From Microbacterium aurantiacum (GTDB lineage: Bacteria; Actinomycetota; Actinomycetes; Actinomycetales; Microbacteriaceae), in contig NZ_PGGU01000006.1 of assembly GCF_002872075.1 (NCBI RefSeq), positions 62,001 through 126,000 of the forward strand: a stretch of DNA of 64,000 bases. The letters run 5' to 3'. Position numbers and translations under genes: made by a program. Shown here in pieces: positions 30,255 through 39,045 of the stretch (the stretch's first letter is position 1; each line of letters starts with the position of its first letter). The notes under the pieces were generated by a model that saw only the letters and a program-made list of their open reading frames with translations, was not told where the DNA came from and did not search any database.

Positions 30255-31202
30255 GTGACTGCCGCCGCCCCGATCGTGACGATCATCGTTCCCGGACGCG
30301 ATATCGCCGCCTTCGCCCCGGCCGCCCTCGACTCGCTGCGCGCGCAGACCGAGCCGCGCTGGCGGGCGATCCTGATCGACGACGGATCGACTGACGACAC
30401 CGGAGCGATCTTCGCGGATGCCGCAGCCAGTGACCCGCGCTTCCGGATGATCAGTCATGAGGCCTCCCGAGGACTCGGAGCAGCCCGCAACGTGGGCATC
30501 GAGCTCGTCGACACTCCGCTGCTCGGCTTCCTCGATGCCGACGACGAACTCCTGCCGACGGCGCTGGCGCGCCTCACCGGCACGCTCGCCTCGACCGGCA
30601 GCGACTTCGCTGCCGGCGCCTACGTGCGCTCGCGGCTGCAGGGAGACGTGTACGCCCCCGGCCGCGTGCAGCCCTGGGTGGCCGCGGCCACGCAGCCCGA
30701 ACGTCTGGCCACCACGCTGAGCGTCCACCCGCAGGCCTCGGCGAACATCGTCGCCTGGTCGAAGATCAGCCGCACCGACATGTGGACCGGCCTCCGGTTC
30801 CCCGAGAACGTCGCCTACGAGGATCAGGTCGTCGCCCAGCTCATGTACACGCGAGCCCGGGCCTTCGACGTGATCCCGGACGTCGTGGTGCAGTGGCGGC
30901 TTCGCGCCGACGGCACCTCGCTGACGCAGGGCAAGGCACGACTGCCGGTGCTGCGCGACTACCTCAGGGCCCTCCGCGGAGGCATCCGCGTGCTGCACGA
31001 GGCGGAAGCGCACGCAGCCGTGACCGCCCGGATCGAGCTCATCCTCGCGATGGACGTCCCTCCCCTTCTGACCATCGCCGAGACGCATCCCGATCCCGCC
31101 TACGCCGCGGAGGTCGCCTCCTTCGTCGCCGACCTGCGGGAGCTCCCCGAGTTCGATATCGCCGTCCCCGATCCCACCCTCGCCGCCGCTCTCGGCTGGT
31201 GA
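30255..31202 (+). CDS. Family 2 glycosyltransferase
   Basis: A 315-residue GT-A fold enzyme: VTIIVPGRDIAAFAPAALDSL at the start, nucleotide-binding ILIDDGSTDDTG, ARNVGIELV and the metal-binding LDADDELLP. The C-terminal half is variable and gives no acceptor information. No membrane helix, so it should act on the cytoplasmic side. GTG start at 30255 lies six bases after TAGAAT (30243-30248), predicting a leaderless mRNA. It is isolated from any polysaccharide cluster in this window, and its product may modify a wall glycopolymer or lipid (inference). Confidence 0.88.
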   Translation: MTAAAPIVTIIVPGRDIAAFAPAALDSLRAQTEPRWRAILIDDGSTDDTGAIFADAAASDPRFRMISHEASRGLGAARNVGIELVDTPLLGFLDADDELLPTALARLTGTLASTGSDFAAGAYVRSRLQGDVYAPGRVQPWVAAATQPERLATTLSVHPQASANIVAWSKISRTDMWTGLRFPENVAYEDQVVAQLMYTRARAFDVIPDVVVQWRLRADGTSLTQGKARLPVLRDYLRALRGGIRVLHEAEAHAAVTARIELILAMDVPPLLTIAETHPDPAYAAEVASFVADLRELPEFDIAVPDPTLAAALGW

Positions 31203-31218
31203 GAGCCTGAGGAGCCGC

Positions 31219-31992
31219 ATGAACGCTTATCTCGCCGAGCTGTTCGGCCTCGCCGGCCGCACCGCGGTCGTCACCGGAGGCAGTTCCGGAATCGGCCGCG
31301 GAATCGCCACCGCCCTCGCGCGGTCGGGCGCGTCGACGGTGATCGTCGCCCGCGGCGCCGAGCGCATCGACGAGACCGTGCGCGAGCTGGTCGAAGCGGG
31401 CTGCCGCGCTGCCGGCGTCGTCGGAGACCTCGGGACGCGGGACGGGATCCGCGCGGTCGCGGAAGAGGCCATCCGCCCCTTCGGGGAACCGGACATCCTG
31501 GTGAACTCCGCCGGCATCAACATCCGCCCGCCCTACCCGAACATCTCCGAGGCCGACTGGGACGCCACGATGACGGTGAACGCGCTGGCGCCTTTCCTGC
31601 TCGGTCAGCGATATGCCCCCGGAATGGCCGCACGGGGATACGGGCGCCTCATCCACATCACATCGCAGCAGGCGCACCGGGCCTTCGTCGGCAGCGGCGT
31701 GTACGGAGTGTCCAAGGGCGCCGTGGAGTCGCTCATGCGCTCGGAGGCGGAGGCATGGGGCGGCACCGGAGTGACGAGCAACTCGCTGGTTCCCGGGTTC
31801 GTGCTCACACCGCTGAACGCGAGGTTGCAGGAGGACCGGGAGAAGGTCGACGCCCTCGCCGCGCGCACCATGATCGGGCGCAACGGGCTGCCGAGCGACT
31901 TCGCCGGAGCCGCCGTGTTCCTCGCGGGCGAAGGCTCCGGCTACGTCACCGGTCACTCGCTGTTCGTCGACGGTGGGCTCTCGGTCCACTGA
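31219..31992 (+). CDS. Short-chain dehydrogenase/reductase
   Basis: A 257-residue classical SDR. Cofactor motif TGGSSGIGRGIA at residues 19-30, NSAGINIRPP for NNAG, catalytic Ser in HITSQQAH, and YGVSK for YxxxK. The C-terminal SLFVDGGLSVH is the usual end of the family. Residue A39-R40 region after the second strand (IVARGAERID) suggests NADP preference over NAD, a weak inference. Substrate unknown; gluconate- or 3-oxoacyl-type reductases are close relatives. It follows the glycosyltransferase by 16 bases and is probably co-transcribed. Confidence 0.9.
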   Translation: MNAYLAELFGLAGRTAVVTGGSSGIGRGIATALARSGASTVIVARGAERIDETVRELVEAGCRAAGVVGDLGTRDGIRAVAEEAIRPFGEPDILVNSAGINIRPPYPNISEADWDATMTVNALAPFLLGQRYAPGMAARGYGRLIHITSQQAHRAFVGSGVYGVSKGAVESLMRSEAEAWGGTGVTSNSLVPGFVLTPLNARLQEDREKVDALAARTMIGRNGLPSDFAGAAVFLAGEGSGYVTGHSLFVDGGLSVH

Positions 31993-32002
31993 AGCGAGCG
32001 GA

Positions 32003-34057
32003 TCAGTCCTCGACCGGATGCACCCGCTCGTCGGCGCGGGCCCCATCGAGGAGCGGCACCGGTGCCGTCAGCGCGGCCACCGCATCCGCAGCCGCCGAGT
32101 CCTCCGGAGCCCGATCCGCGCGCCGCTCGGTGAGCGCCGCACGGACGCCGCCCGTCACGACCTCCTCGACGGCCGCCTCGGTCTCGAGCACGCGCGTCGC
32201 CGCGACCTGCTCGGCCGCGAGCTCCGCGTAGAGTCCGCCCAGCGCGAGCAGCTCGCCGTGTGTGCCCGATTCGACGATCCGCCCGGCCTCCAGCACGTGG
32301 ATGACGTCGGCGCCCATCACCGTCGACAGCCGGTGCGCGATCGAGAGTGTGGTCCGGCCGCGCGCCGCCTCGTCGAGAGCCTCCTGGACCACGCGCTCCG
32401 ACACGGTGTCCAGCGCTGATGTGGCCTCGTCGAGCAGCAGCACCGGCGGATCCTTCAGCAGCACCCGGGCGATCGCGATGCGCTGCTTCTCCCCGCCGGA
32501 CAGCCGGTAGCCGCGCTCGCCCACGACCGTGTCGTAGCCCTGCTCGAATCCCGCGATGATGTGGTGGATGTTCGCCGCGATGCACGCCGCGATCAACTCG
32601 TCCTCGCTCGCATCCGGTTTGGCGTAGAGGAGGTTCTCGCGGATCGTGGCGTGGAAGAGGTATGTCTCCTGGGAAACGATCCCGACGTCGTCGATGATCG
32701 ACTCCTGCGTCAGCGTGCGCACGTCGGCGCCTGCGAACAGCACGGCTCCGCCGTGCGCCTCGTAGAGCCGCGGCGCGAGATACAGCACCGTGGTCTTCCC
32801 TGCGCCGGAGGGCCCGACGAAGGCCACGTGCTGTCCCGGCTCGGCGACGAATGACACTCCCTGGAGGGTCGGGCGCGCCTCCGGCGACGCGTCCGGGTAG
32901 CGGAAGACGACGTCGGCGAACTCGATGCGTCCCCGTGGACCCGGTGCGTTCCGGGCCGAGATCGCGTCGGGCGAATCCTGGATCTCCGGCACCAGGTCGA
33001 GATACTCGAAGATCCGCGCGAACAGGGCGGACGAGGTCTGCAGGTCGAGCGAGACGCGCATCAGTCCCATCAGCGGCATCAGCAGCCGCGCCTGGACCGT
33101 GGTGAAGGCGACGACGGTTCCGGCCGTGATCGCATCGGTGCCGCCGGTGATGAGGTATCCGGAGACGAGGTAGATCACCGCGGGGACGGACGCCATCAGC
33201 ACCTGGACCACTGCGAAGAAGCCCTGCCCGCTCATCGCGCGACGGACCTGGAGCTTCACCTGGTTGCGGTTCTCCGCCTGATATCGCGCCGATTCGGTGC
33301 GTTGCCGGTTGAACGCCTTCGACAGCAGCGTGCCGGAGACGCTCAGCGTCTCCTGCGTGATCGTGGTGAGCTCGGACAGGGACTCCTGCGTCTCGCCGGC
33401 GATCCGTGCGCGCACCTGCCCGACGCGGCGCTGCACGATGACGAGGAACGGCATCAGCACGACCGCGATGAGCGTGAGCCGCCAGTCGATGAGGATCATC
33501 GCGACGAGCGAGGCGATCACGGTGACGACGTTGCCGAGGATGCTGGTGACCGTGTTGGTCAGCACCCCGGAGACCCCGCCGACGTCGTTCTGCAGCCGGG
33601 ATTGGATCACGCCCGTCTTGGTGCGCGTGAAGAAGCCGAGCTCCATCGCCTGCAGATGCTCGAACAGGCGGACGCGCAGGTCTCCGGTGACGCTGTTGCC
33701 GACGGTGGAGGTCAGCCATGTCTGCGCGACCCCCAGCACGGCGGAGAGCAGGAAGAGGCCGATCATCACGAGGACGAGGCGGATGAGCAGGGGGATCTCC
33801 GGCCGGCCGCCGTCGACGGGGAAGAGAGCGTCGTCGAAGATCCGCTGGACGATCAGGGGCGGGATGACGGCGATGGCGGCACCTGCGATCACCAGGAGCC
33901 CGGTGAGGAGGATGCGACCGCGGTACGGGCGGAACAGCTCGATGACCCTGGCTCCCAAGGCGCGGATGCGCGGCGCCTCGGCGTTGAGCCGCCGCTGCGC
34001 CGCCTCATCGACACCGTGGAAACCACCGCGGCCGCCCGCCCCGCCACCCATGCTCAT
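32003..34057 (-). CDS. ABC exporter half-transporter (fused permease-ATPase)
   Basis: A 684-residue MsbA/MDR-type exporter. Six membrane helices occupy residues about 45-330; the ATPase follows, with Walker A GPSGAGKTTVL, signature RLSGGEKQRIAIARVL, Walker B VLLLDEATSALD and the H-loop SIAHRLST. It should form a dimer, possibly a homodimer as no second half is adjacent. A glycine-rich N-terminus and an acidic, Ala-rich tail of about 65 residues flank the core. Start at 34057 lies seven bases after TACGCT (34065-34070), a leaderless layout. Divergent from an MFS exporter. Confidence 0.93.
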   Translation of the reverse strand: MSMGGGAGGRGGFHGVDEAAQRRLNAEAPRIRALGARVIELFRPYRGRILLTGLLVIAGAAIAVIPPLIVQRIFDDALFPVDGGRPEIPLLIRLVLVMIGLFLLSAVLGVAQTWLTSTVGNSVTGDLRVRLFEHLQAMELGFFTRTKTGVIQSRLQNDVGGVSGVLTNTVTSILGNVVTVIASLVAMILIDWRLTLIAVVLMPFLVIVQRRVGQVRARIAGETQESLSELTTITQETLSVSGTLLSKAFNRQRTESARYQAENRNQVKLQVRRAMSGQGFFAVVQVLMASVPAVIYLVSGYLITGGTDAITAGTVVAFTTVQARLLMPLMGLMRVSLDLQTSSALFARIFEYLDLVPEIQDSPDAISARNAPGPRGRIEFADVVFRYPDASPEARPTLQGVSFVAEPGQHVAFVGPSGAGKTTVLYLAPRLYEAHGGAVLFAGADVRTLTQESIIDDVGIVSQETYLFHATIRENLLYAKPDASEDELIAACIAANIHHIIAGFEQGYDTVVGERGYRLSGGEKQRIAIARVLLKDPPVLLLDEATSALDTVSERVVQEALDEAARGRTTLSIAHRLSTVMGADVIHVLEAGRIVESGTHGELLALGGLYAELAAEQVAATRVLETEAAVEEVVTGGVRAALTERRADRAPEDSAAADAVAALTAPVPLLDGARADERVHPVED

Positions 34058-34063
34058 ACGCCT

Positions 34064-34161
34064 CAGCGTAACCACGTGGGCGGACAGGGGCGCTCCCCCG
34101 ATCTGCTCTGGGCGGATTCGGAAGGATCCGGAATGAAATGTCCGAAGGGGTCGTTACGCTG
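34064..34161. promoter_or_regulatory. Mirror-image divergent promoters of two exporters
   Basis: GTTACGCTG appears on both strands, minus at 34064-34072 and plus at 34153-34161, each placed as a -10 region (TACGCT) for its own gene. The ABC exporter start follows in seven bases; the MFS gene has a leader of about 55 bases with AGGAGG. Confidence 0.45.
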
Positions 34162-34214
34162 AATGGTCCCAGCGCATTCGCGCGACTTTTCCCACGCCAC
34201 GCCCAGGAGGCCGC

Positions 34215-35696
34215 ATGTCAGCTGTCGATACTGACTCGATCACGACGACCCCCACGGTGAAGGGGGAACTGCTCCCGCGCAAGGACATGCGCGTGATCTG
34301 GGTGCTTCTGACCGCAGCCTTCGTGGCTATCCTCAACGAGACCACGATGGGGATGGCGATCCCGCACCTCATCAAGGACCTCGGCATCTCGCCCCTGGCC
34401 GCCCAGTGGGTGACGAGCGCGTTCATGCTGACCATGGCCGTCGTGATCCCGACCACCGGCTTCCTGCTGCGGCGGTTCACGACGCGGCAGATCTTCCTCG
34501 CGGCTCTCGCCCTCTTCTCCCTCGGCACGCTGCTCGCCGCGATCGCTCTCGGCTTCGAGATGCTGCTCGCCGCTCGAGTGGTGCAGGCCAGCGGAACCGC
34601 GCTGATGATGCCGCTGCTGATGACCACGATGATGAACCTCGTGCCGCCGTCCGCGCGCGGCCGCATGATGGGGCGCGTGAGCACGGTGATCTCGCTCGCG
34701 CCCGCGCTCGGTCCGACCATGTCGGGCTTCCTTCTGGATCACTTCGGCTGGCGTTCGATCTTCGTCGTCGTGCTGCCGATCGCGCTCGTGGCGATGTTCG
34801 TCGGGTGGCGCTGGCTGACCGACGTCGGCGAGACCACCCAGGCACCGCTCGACGTGCTCTCGATCATCCTCTCCGCATTCGGCTTCGGCGGCATCGTCTA
34901 CGGCCTCAGCCAGATCGGCGCCCTCGCCGGCGGCGGAGCAGGTTCCGCCGCTCCGTTGATCATCGCGCTGTCCGTCGGCGTGGTCGGCCTCGGCCTGTTC
35001 CTGTGGCGCCAGGTCATCCTGCAGCGCGCCGATGACGCCCTGCTCGATCTGCGGGTGTTCACCTCGCGGGCGTTCTCCCTCGCGATGGCGCAGATGTTCC
35101 TGCTCTCGCTGGCATTCTTCGGCACGATCACGGTCGTGCCGCTGTTCCTGCAGGACGCACTCGGGCTGCCCGCAGTCGATGCGGGACTCGCGGTGCTCCC
35201 CGGAGCACTCGCCATGGGTCTGCTCGGTCCTGTGATCGGGCGGATCTACGACGCGCGCGGCACGCGCATCCTGCTGATCCCCGGATCGATCCTGGCCGCC
35301 GGGACGCTGTGGTTCTACACGACGCTCACCGTCGGCACGTCCGTGTGGGTCGTGGTCGCCGCCCAGACCCTGTTGTCCGTCGGACTCGCGCTGTCGTTCA
35401 CGCCCCTGTTCACCGCGTCGCTCGCCTCGCTCACGCCGAAGTTCTACTCCTACGGCAGCGCCGTCATCGGCACGGTGCAGCAGGTCGCCGGGGCCGCGGG
35501 CATCGCCGTGATGGTGGCGCTGTTCACCTTGGTCGTGAACGCGAACGGAGGCACGGAGGTTCCGGAGGCTGTCGCCGCCGGTTCCCAGACCGCGTTCCTC
35601 GTCGGTGCGGTGATCTCGACCGCGACCGTGATCGGTGCGTTCTTCATCCGCAAGCCGGCCGACCACACCGAAGGGGCGCCGCACGCCGGACACTGA
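34215..35696 (+). CDS. MFS drug-efflux transporter, DHA2 (EmrB/QacA) type
   Basis: A 493-residue protein with about 14 predicted helices, the DHA2 count. The first helix region LTAAFVAILNETTMGMAIPHL carries the motif D1-like element, motif A is seen in GFLLRRFTTRQIF, and motif C-like GPTMSGFLLDHFGWR marks an antiporter. Exports drugs or amphiphiles using the proton gradient, from family knowledge. ATG 34215 follows AGGAGG at good spacing. It faces a divergent ABC exporter and is terminated by a hairpin at 35697-35715. Confidence 0.93.
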   Translation: MSAVDTDSITTTPTVKGELLPRKDMRVIWVLLTAAFVAILNETTMGMAIPHLIKDLGISPLAAQWVTSAFMLTMAVVIPTTGFLLRRFTTRQIFLAALALFSLGTLLAAIALGFEMLLAARVVQASGTALMMPLLMTTMMNLVPPSARGRMMGRVSTVISLAPALGPTMSGFLLDHFGWRSIFVVVLPIALVAMFVGWRWLTDVGETTQAPLDVLSIILSAFGFGGIVYGLSQIGALAGGGAGSAAPLIIALSVGVVGLGLFLWRQVILQRADDALLDLRVFTSRAFSLAMAQMFLLSLAFFGTITVVPLFLQDALGLPAVDAGLAVLPGALAMGLLGPVIGRIYDARGTRILLIPGSILAAGTLWFYTTLTVGTSVWVVVAAQTLLSVGLALSFTPLFTASLASLTPKFYSYGSAVIGTVQQVAGAAGIAVMVALFTLVVNANGGTEVPEAVAAGSQTAFLVGAVISTATVIGAFFIRKPADHTEGAPHAGH

Positions 35697-35715
35697 CAGA
35701 CGCCGACGGCGTCTG
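35697..35715. terminator. Short hairpin between convergent genes
   Basis: CAGACGCC, loop GAC, GGCGTCTG. It begins at the MFS stop and ends just before the stop of the small minus-strand gene, serving both. Confidence 0.6.
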
Positions 35716-35718
35716 CCG

Positions 35719-35877
35719 CTACTCCGTCTTCTGCGCAGCGATGTGCGAGGCGGGGATGTGGCAGACGCCGTCGGCGCAGTAGCCGGCAGCACCCGCGCCG
35801 GGGAGAAGATCCAGCCCGCCGGGCAACGGCAGAAGCGGTGTCTGCTGCTCCGTCGAGGTCTCCTGGGATTCGGTCAT
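35719..35877 (-). CDS. Small CxxxxC protein of unknown function
   Basis: A 52-residue protein: MTESQETSTEQQTPLLPLP at the start, then a Gly/Leu-rich stretch and the motif GYCADGVCHIP, ending in AAQKTE. The two Cys and a nearby His could bind a metal or form a disulfide. No signal peptide or membrane helix. The start is supported by TAGCAT six bases upstream (35884-35889), the same leaderless signal as at larger genes here, and by the convergent terminator at its end. I do not recognise the family. Confidence 0.6.
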   Translation of the reverse strand: MTESQETSTEQQTPLLPLPGGLDLLPGAGAAGYCADGVCHIPASHIAAQKTE

Positions 35878-36019
35878 CCCTCGATGCTACGCCTGCGCCG
35901 CCGGCCTCGGGCCGCTCGGCGTCGCGAGCCTCTTCCCTCCCCCGCCGGCTCGGCGTAGTCTTCCGGGTGGCGCTCGGGTCGCTCTCGGATCCTCCGCCCT
36001 GGGGCGCGAAGGAGCATCC

Positions 36020-36595
36020 ATGATCATCACACCCCCGCCGGCCGCGGCGGCGGATGGGCACGTCGCCGACATGTACACCAGCGACATTTCGGCCGACGGG
36101 TTCGTCTTCGGTCACACGCAGGCGATGGCAGTGAATCCCGAGGCGCACGCCGCCTTCGAGACCCTCATCCGTGCCGTCGTGCCCTCCATCGGGTTGCGCG
36201 TGTACGAGGCCGCGACGCTGGGCGCAGCACGGGAGATCGGCTCGACCCATTGCCTGCTCGCACACGGACGGAAATCGCTGCGTGCCGGGGTCGTCGACGA
36301 AGCGGGCCTGGCCGCGTTCGCCGACGACGACGACAGTGCCTTCACCGCACCCGAGCAGGCAGTGATCCGGTACGCGGCGAAGCTGTCGTCAGATGCAGCC
36401 TCGATGACGGATGCCGACACGCTGGCACTCCGCGATGCGGGCTACTCCGACCGGCAGATCGTCGACATCACGCTCGCCGCTGCCGCCAGGAACTATTTCA
36501 GCCGCGCACTCCTCGCGCTCGCCGTACCGGTCGACGTGGTGCCCGGCCTGGATCCCACGATCGCCCGCGCTCTGACTCGGGGCACGGTGGGCTGA
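36020..36595 (+). CDS. Carboxymuconolactone decarboxylase (AhpD-like) family protein
   Basis: A 191-residue all-helical protein. The core has TLGAAREIGSTHCLLAHGRK, where the AhpD-type CxxC is reduced to a single Cys followed by ALH-like spacing to His (CLLAH). EQAVIRYAAKLS and SDRQIVDITLAAAARNYFSR complete the peroxidase-related helix bundle. Likely a hydroperoxide- or thiol-linked oxidoreductase; with one Cys it would need an external thiol. It starts a cluster with Dps and other stress-type genes. Confidence 0.85.
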   Translation: MIITPPPAAAADGHVADMYTSDISADGFVFGHTQAMAVNPEAHAAFETLIRAVVPSIGLRVYEAATLGAAREIGSTHCLLAHGRKSLRAGVVDEAGLAAFADDDDSAFTAPEQAVIRYAAKLSSDAASMTDADTLALRDAGYSDRQIVDITLAAAARNYFSRALLALAVPVDVVPGLDPTIARALTRGTVG

Positions 36596-36602
36596 GCGGA
36601 AA

Positions 36603-36806
36603 TCAGTCCGCTGCCTCCATCTGGGTGCGTGCGTACTCGAGATCTTCTTCGGAAAGCTCCTCCTGGGCTCCGACCACCGCACCGGTGATCGTGCGGATCT
36701 CCTCGCGCACCGACTCGCCGAGGCGCATGGAGCCGCGATCGATCATCTCGTGCCGCGCCTCGATGGACAGCCGCGGCCACCACTCGTGAATAGGGGGAAG
36801 TGTCAT
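36603..36806 (-). CDS. Small hypothetical protein
   Basis: A 67-residue acidic protein: MTLPPIHEWWPRLSIEARHEM, then a Glu-rich helical C-terminus (EEDLEYARTQMEAAD). Two ATGs are adjacent (36809 and 36806); the second lies seven bases after GAGAGG and is used. No membrane segment or known motif. The stop lies 7 bases from the convergent CMD gene stop, without a clear terminator. Divergent from the DUF6328 gene. Confidence 0.6.
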   Translation of the reverse strand: MTLPPIHEWWPRLSIEARHEMIDRGSMRLGESVREEIRTITGAVVGAQEELSEEDLEYARTQMEAAD

Positions 36807-36874
36807 CATGGTTCCTCTCTGGTGGGGCGGCAAGCCCCTGGACATCATCGGAGCGCGCGCACGACACTGATGTC

Positions 36875-37402
36875 ATGACATCCGATCGCACTGCGTCACA
36901 GGATCCTCGGCGAGACGACCGCGCGGACGGGCGCGACGAGACGCCGAACGAACGCGCCGACCGCAATTGGGACGAACTGCTGCAGGAGCTGCGCGTCATG
37001 CAGACGGGCACCCAGATCCTCACCGGCTTCCTCCTCGCCGTCGCGTTCCAGCCGAGGTTCACGGACATGGACGAAGTGCAGCGGGATCTGTACGTCGTGC
37101 TGGTGGCGCTGGCCGCTGTCGCCACGATCCTGGCCCTCACTCCCGTCGGCATGCATCGCGCGTTGTTCGGCCGGCAGCGCAAGCCTGAACTCGTCCGCGT
37201 CGCCTCGCGCATCGTGAAGATCGACCTCGTCGTGATCGGAGCCTTGACCATCGGCGTCACAACGCTGATCATCGATTTCACGGTCCACCGAACGGCCGGG
37301 ATCATCGCGCTGATCGCCGCCGTCGTCGGGGTGCTCGGACTCTGGATCGCGCTGCCGCGCATCGTCCGGCGGGTGCTGGGCGCACACAAGATCGAGTCCT
37401 GA
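36875..37402 (+). CDS. DUF6328-like membrane protein
   Basis: A 175-residue protein: a charged N-terminus rich in Asp and Arg (residues 1-30), NWDELLQELRVMQTGTQIL, and four membrane helices between residues 45 and 170. The motif ELRVMQTGTQILTGFLLAVAF followed by QRDLYVVLVALA is what I associate with DUF6328 proteins. Function unknown. The start at 36875 has no Shine-Dalgarno sequence. Confidence 0.78.
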   Translation: MTSDRTASQDPRRDDRADGRDETPNERADRNWDELLQELRVMQTGTQILTGFLLAVAFQPRFTDMDEVQRDLYVVLVALAAVATILALTPVGMHRALFGRQRKPELVRVASRIVKIDLVVIGALTIGVTTLIIDFTVHRTAGIIALIAAVVGVLGLWIALPRIVRRVLGAHKIES

Positions 37403-37428
37403 CATCGCGCACCCGTCATAGGACTTCC

Positions 37429-37965
37429 TCAGCGCTTCGCCGGGGTCCGGTTCTCCGCACTCACCATCCACGCGAACTGCTCGAGCCGTTCGATCACCGC
37501 GTGCAGGATGTCCGCAGAGGTCGGATCCTCCTCGTCCACCGCGTCGTGCACCCGGCGCATCGTGGCGACGGTGGCCTCGAGGCGCGCGGTGACGAGATCG
37601 ACGGTGTCCGCGGTCGACACCTCGCCGGCGGGGAACTCCTGAAGCGACGTCGTCGACGCGATCGTGTCGCTGCGTCCGTCCGGCACAGCGTGAAGTGCGC
37701 GCATCCGTTCGGCGACGGTGTCGCTGAACGCCCGCGCGTCCGCGATGATCTCGTCGAGCTGTCGATGCATGTCGCGGAAGTTGCGACCCACGACGTTCCA
37801 GTGCGCCTGCTTGCCCTGGAGCGCGAGCTCGAGCAGATCGACGAGAACGCTCTGGAGATTCGCGGCGAGTTCAGGCGACGCGGTGAAGCCCTTCTCCGCG
37901 TTCTGCCGCCGCGTGGTCTTCGATCCCTTGTCGGTGGTCTTGGTGGGTTTGGTGCTTTCGGCCAT
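37429..37965 (-). CDS. dps: DNA-binding protein from starved cells (Dps) / miniferritin
   Basis: A 178-residue ferritin-like protein that oxidises and stores iron and shields DNA. The ferroxidase-site segment is QAHWNVVGRNFRDMHRQLDE, with His, Asp and Glu ligands at the dimer interface, and the second helix pair has DEIIADARAFSDTVAERM. A Lys/Thr-rich N-terminal tail of about 30 residues could bind DNA. ATG 37965 follows AGGAGG nine bases upstream; a much longer frame upstream is noise. It fits the oxidative-stress character of this stretch. Confidence 0.95.
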   Translation of the reverse strand: MAESTKPTKTTDKGSKTTRRQNAEKGFTASPELAANLQSVLVDLLELALQGKQAHWNVVGRNFRDMHRQLDEIIADARAFSDTVAERMRALHAVPDGRSDTIASTTSLQEFPAGEVSTADTVDLVTARLEATVATMRRVHDAVDEEDPTSADILHAVIERLEQFAWMVSAENRTPAKR

Positions 37966-38070
37966 GGTCTGCTTCCTCCTGTCCTGGACGCTATGCGGCG
38001 GCGGAACGAGGACCGAGGGGCTTGACAGGAGAGCGCGAAGAACAGAAGGTGGCGTCCGGAAGGAGACCCG

Positions 38071-38583
38071 ATGGACCAGAGCGAACCGCACACCGTGCAC
38101 GGAGAACCGCAGACCGAGTCGCCGATCGAGATCAACGAGATCAGCCCCGAGGACGCGGGCGAGGTCCTCACCCTGCAGCGCGCCGCCTTCGTCTCGGAGG
38201 CGATCATCTACGGCAGCCCGGACATACCCCCTTTGACGCAGACGCTGGAAGAGCTCGAGGCGGAGCTTCGCGCCGGGGCGGGACTCACGGCGCGGATCGG
38301 CTGCAGGCTGGTCGGCGCGATCCGCTATCAGCAGGACGGCGACATGCTGCTCATCGGGAGGATCGCGATCGCACCCGACATGCAGGGAGAAGGAATCGGA
38401 ACGGCGCTCCTCGAAGCCGCTGAAGCGGCGTCGACGGCGAGTGTCTCCGAGCTGTTCACGGGAAGCCTGAGCACGGCGAACATCCGCCTCTACGAGAGCT
38501 GCGGCTACCGGGAAAGCGACCGGGTGGCGGACGGCGACGGAACCGAACAGGTGTTCCTGCGCAAGCCCCTGCGCCACATGTGA
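38071..38583 (+). CDS. GNAT family N-acetyltransferase
   Basis: A 170-residue acetyltransferase: VGAIRYQQDGDMLLIGRIAI and the acetyl-CoA motif APDMQGEGIGTALLEAAE, then YESCGYRESDR at the end. Acetyl acceptor unknown. ATG 38071 has AAGGAGA five bases upstream. It is divergent from dps; the roughly 105 bases between must hold both promoters. Confidence 0.9.
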   Translation: MDQSEPHTVHGEPQTESPIEINEISPEDAGEVLTLQRAAFVSEAIIYGSPDIPPLTQTLEELEAELRAGAGLTARIGCRLVGAIRYQQDGDMLLIGRIAIAPDMQGEGIGTALLEAAEAASTASVSELFTGSLSTANIRLYESCGYRESDRVADGDGTEQVFLRKPLRHM

Positions 38584-38689
38584 GGTCCCTCCGAATTCGG
38601 CGGTTCAGGTTGAATCCGCTCCGCCGGTGGGGAATCGTGGCCCGGACATGTCGCGACCGCGCCGTGTACGCAACCGTAAGGAGAGACCA

Positions 38690-38989
38690 GTGCTCACCCT
38701 CACCGACAACGCCACAGCCATCGTCACGACCCTCGTCAGCCGCCAGAGCGACACCGCTGAGGCAGGGCTCCGCATCCACTCGACCGCCACCGAGACGCCG
38801 GAGGGCGGCACGCGCCTCGCCGTGGTCGTCACGCCGCATCCCGAACCCGACGATCAGGTCGTCGAGGTCTCCGGGACCCGCCTCTTCCTCGAAGATGCCG
38901 CTGCCGTCGCACTGGATGACAAGGTGCTCGACGCCGGCGTCGACGACGAGGGCGCTGTCTCGTTCGCAGTATTGCCTCAGGCGATCTGA
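38690..38989 (+). CDS. HesB/IscA-like protein lacking cysteines
   Basis: A 99-residue protein (GTG start, AAGGAGA five bases upstream) starting LTLTDNATAIVTTLV, then GLRIHSTA and LAVVVTPHPEPDDQVVE, which follow the HesB/IscA beta-fold. The family normally has three Cys that bind iron or a cluster; this protein has none, so a scaffold role is impossible in the classical way. Similar Cys-less HesB-type proteins are common in actinobacteria. It is closed by the palindromic terminator at 39001-39032. Confidence 0.78.
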   Translation: MLTLTDNATAIVTTLVSRQSDTAEAGLRIHSTATETPEGGTRLAVVVTPHPEPDDQVVEVSGTRLFLEDAAAVALDDKVLDAGVDDEGAVSFAVLPQAI

Positions 38990-39000
38990 CCGCTCGACCC

Positions 39001-39032
39001 GGATGCCGCGACCCGATCGGGTCGCGGCATCC
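39001..39032. terminator. Perfect 32-nt palindromic terminator
   Basis: Bases 39001-39016 are the reverse complement of 39017-39032, centred on CGATCG. It lies between the convergent HesB-like and DUF1345 genes. Confidence 0.75.
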
Positions 39033-39045
39033 GTGCGTTTCGCCG

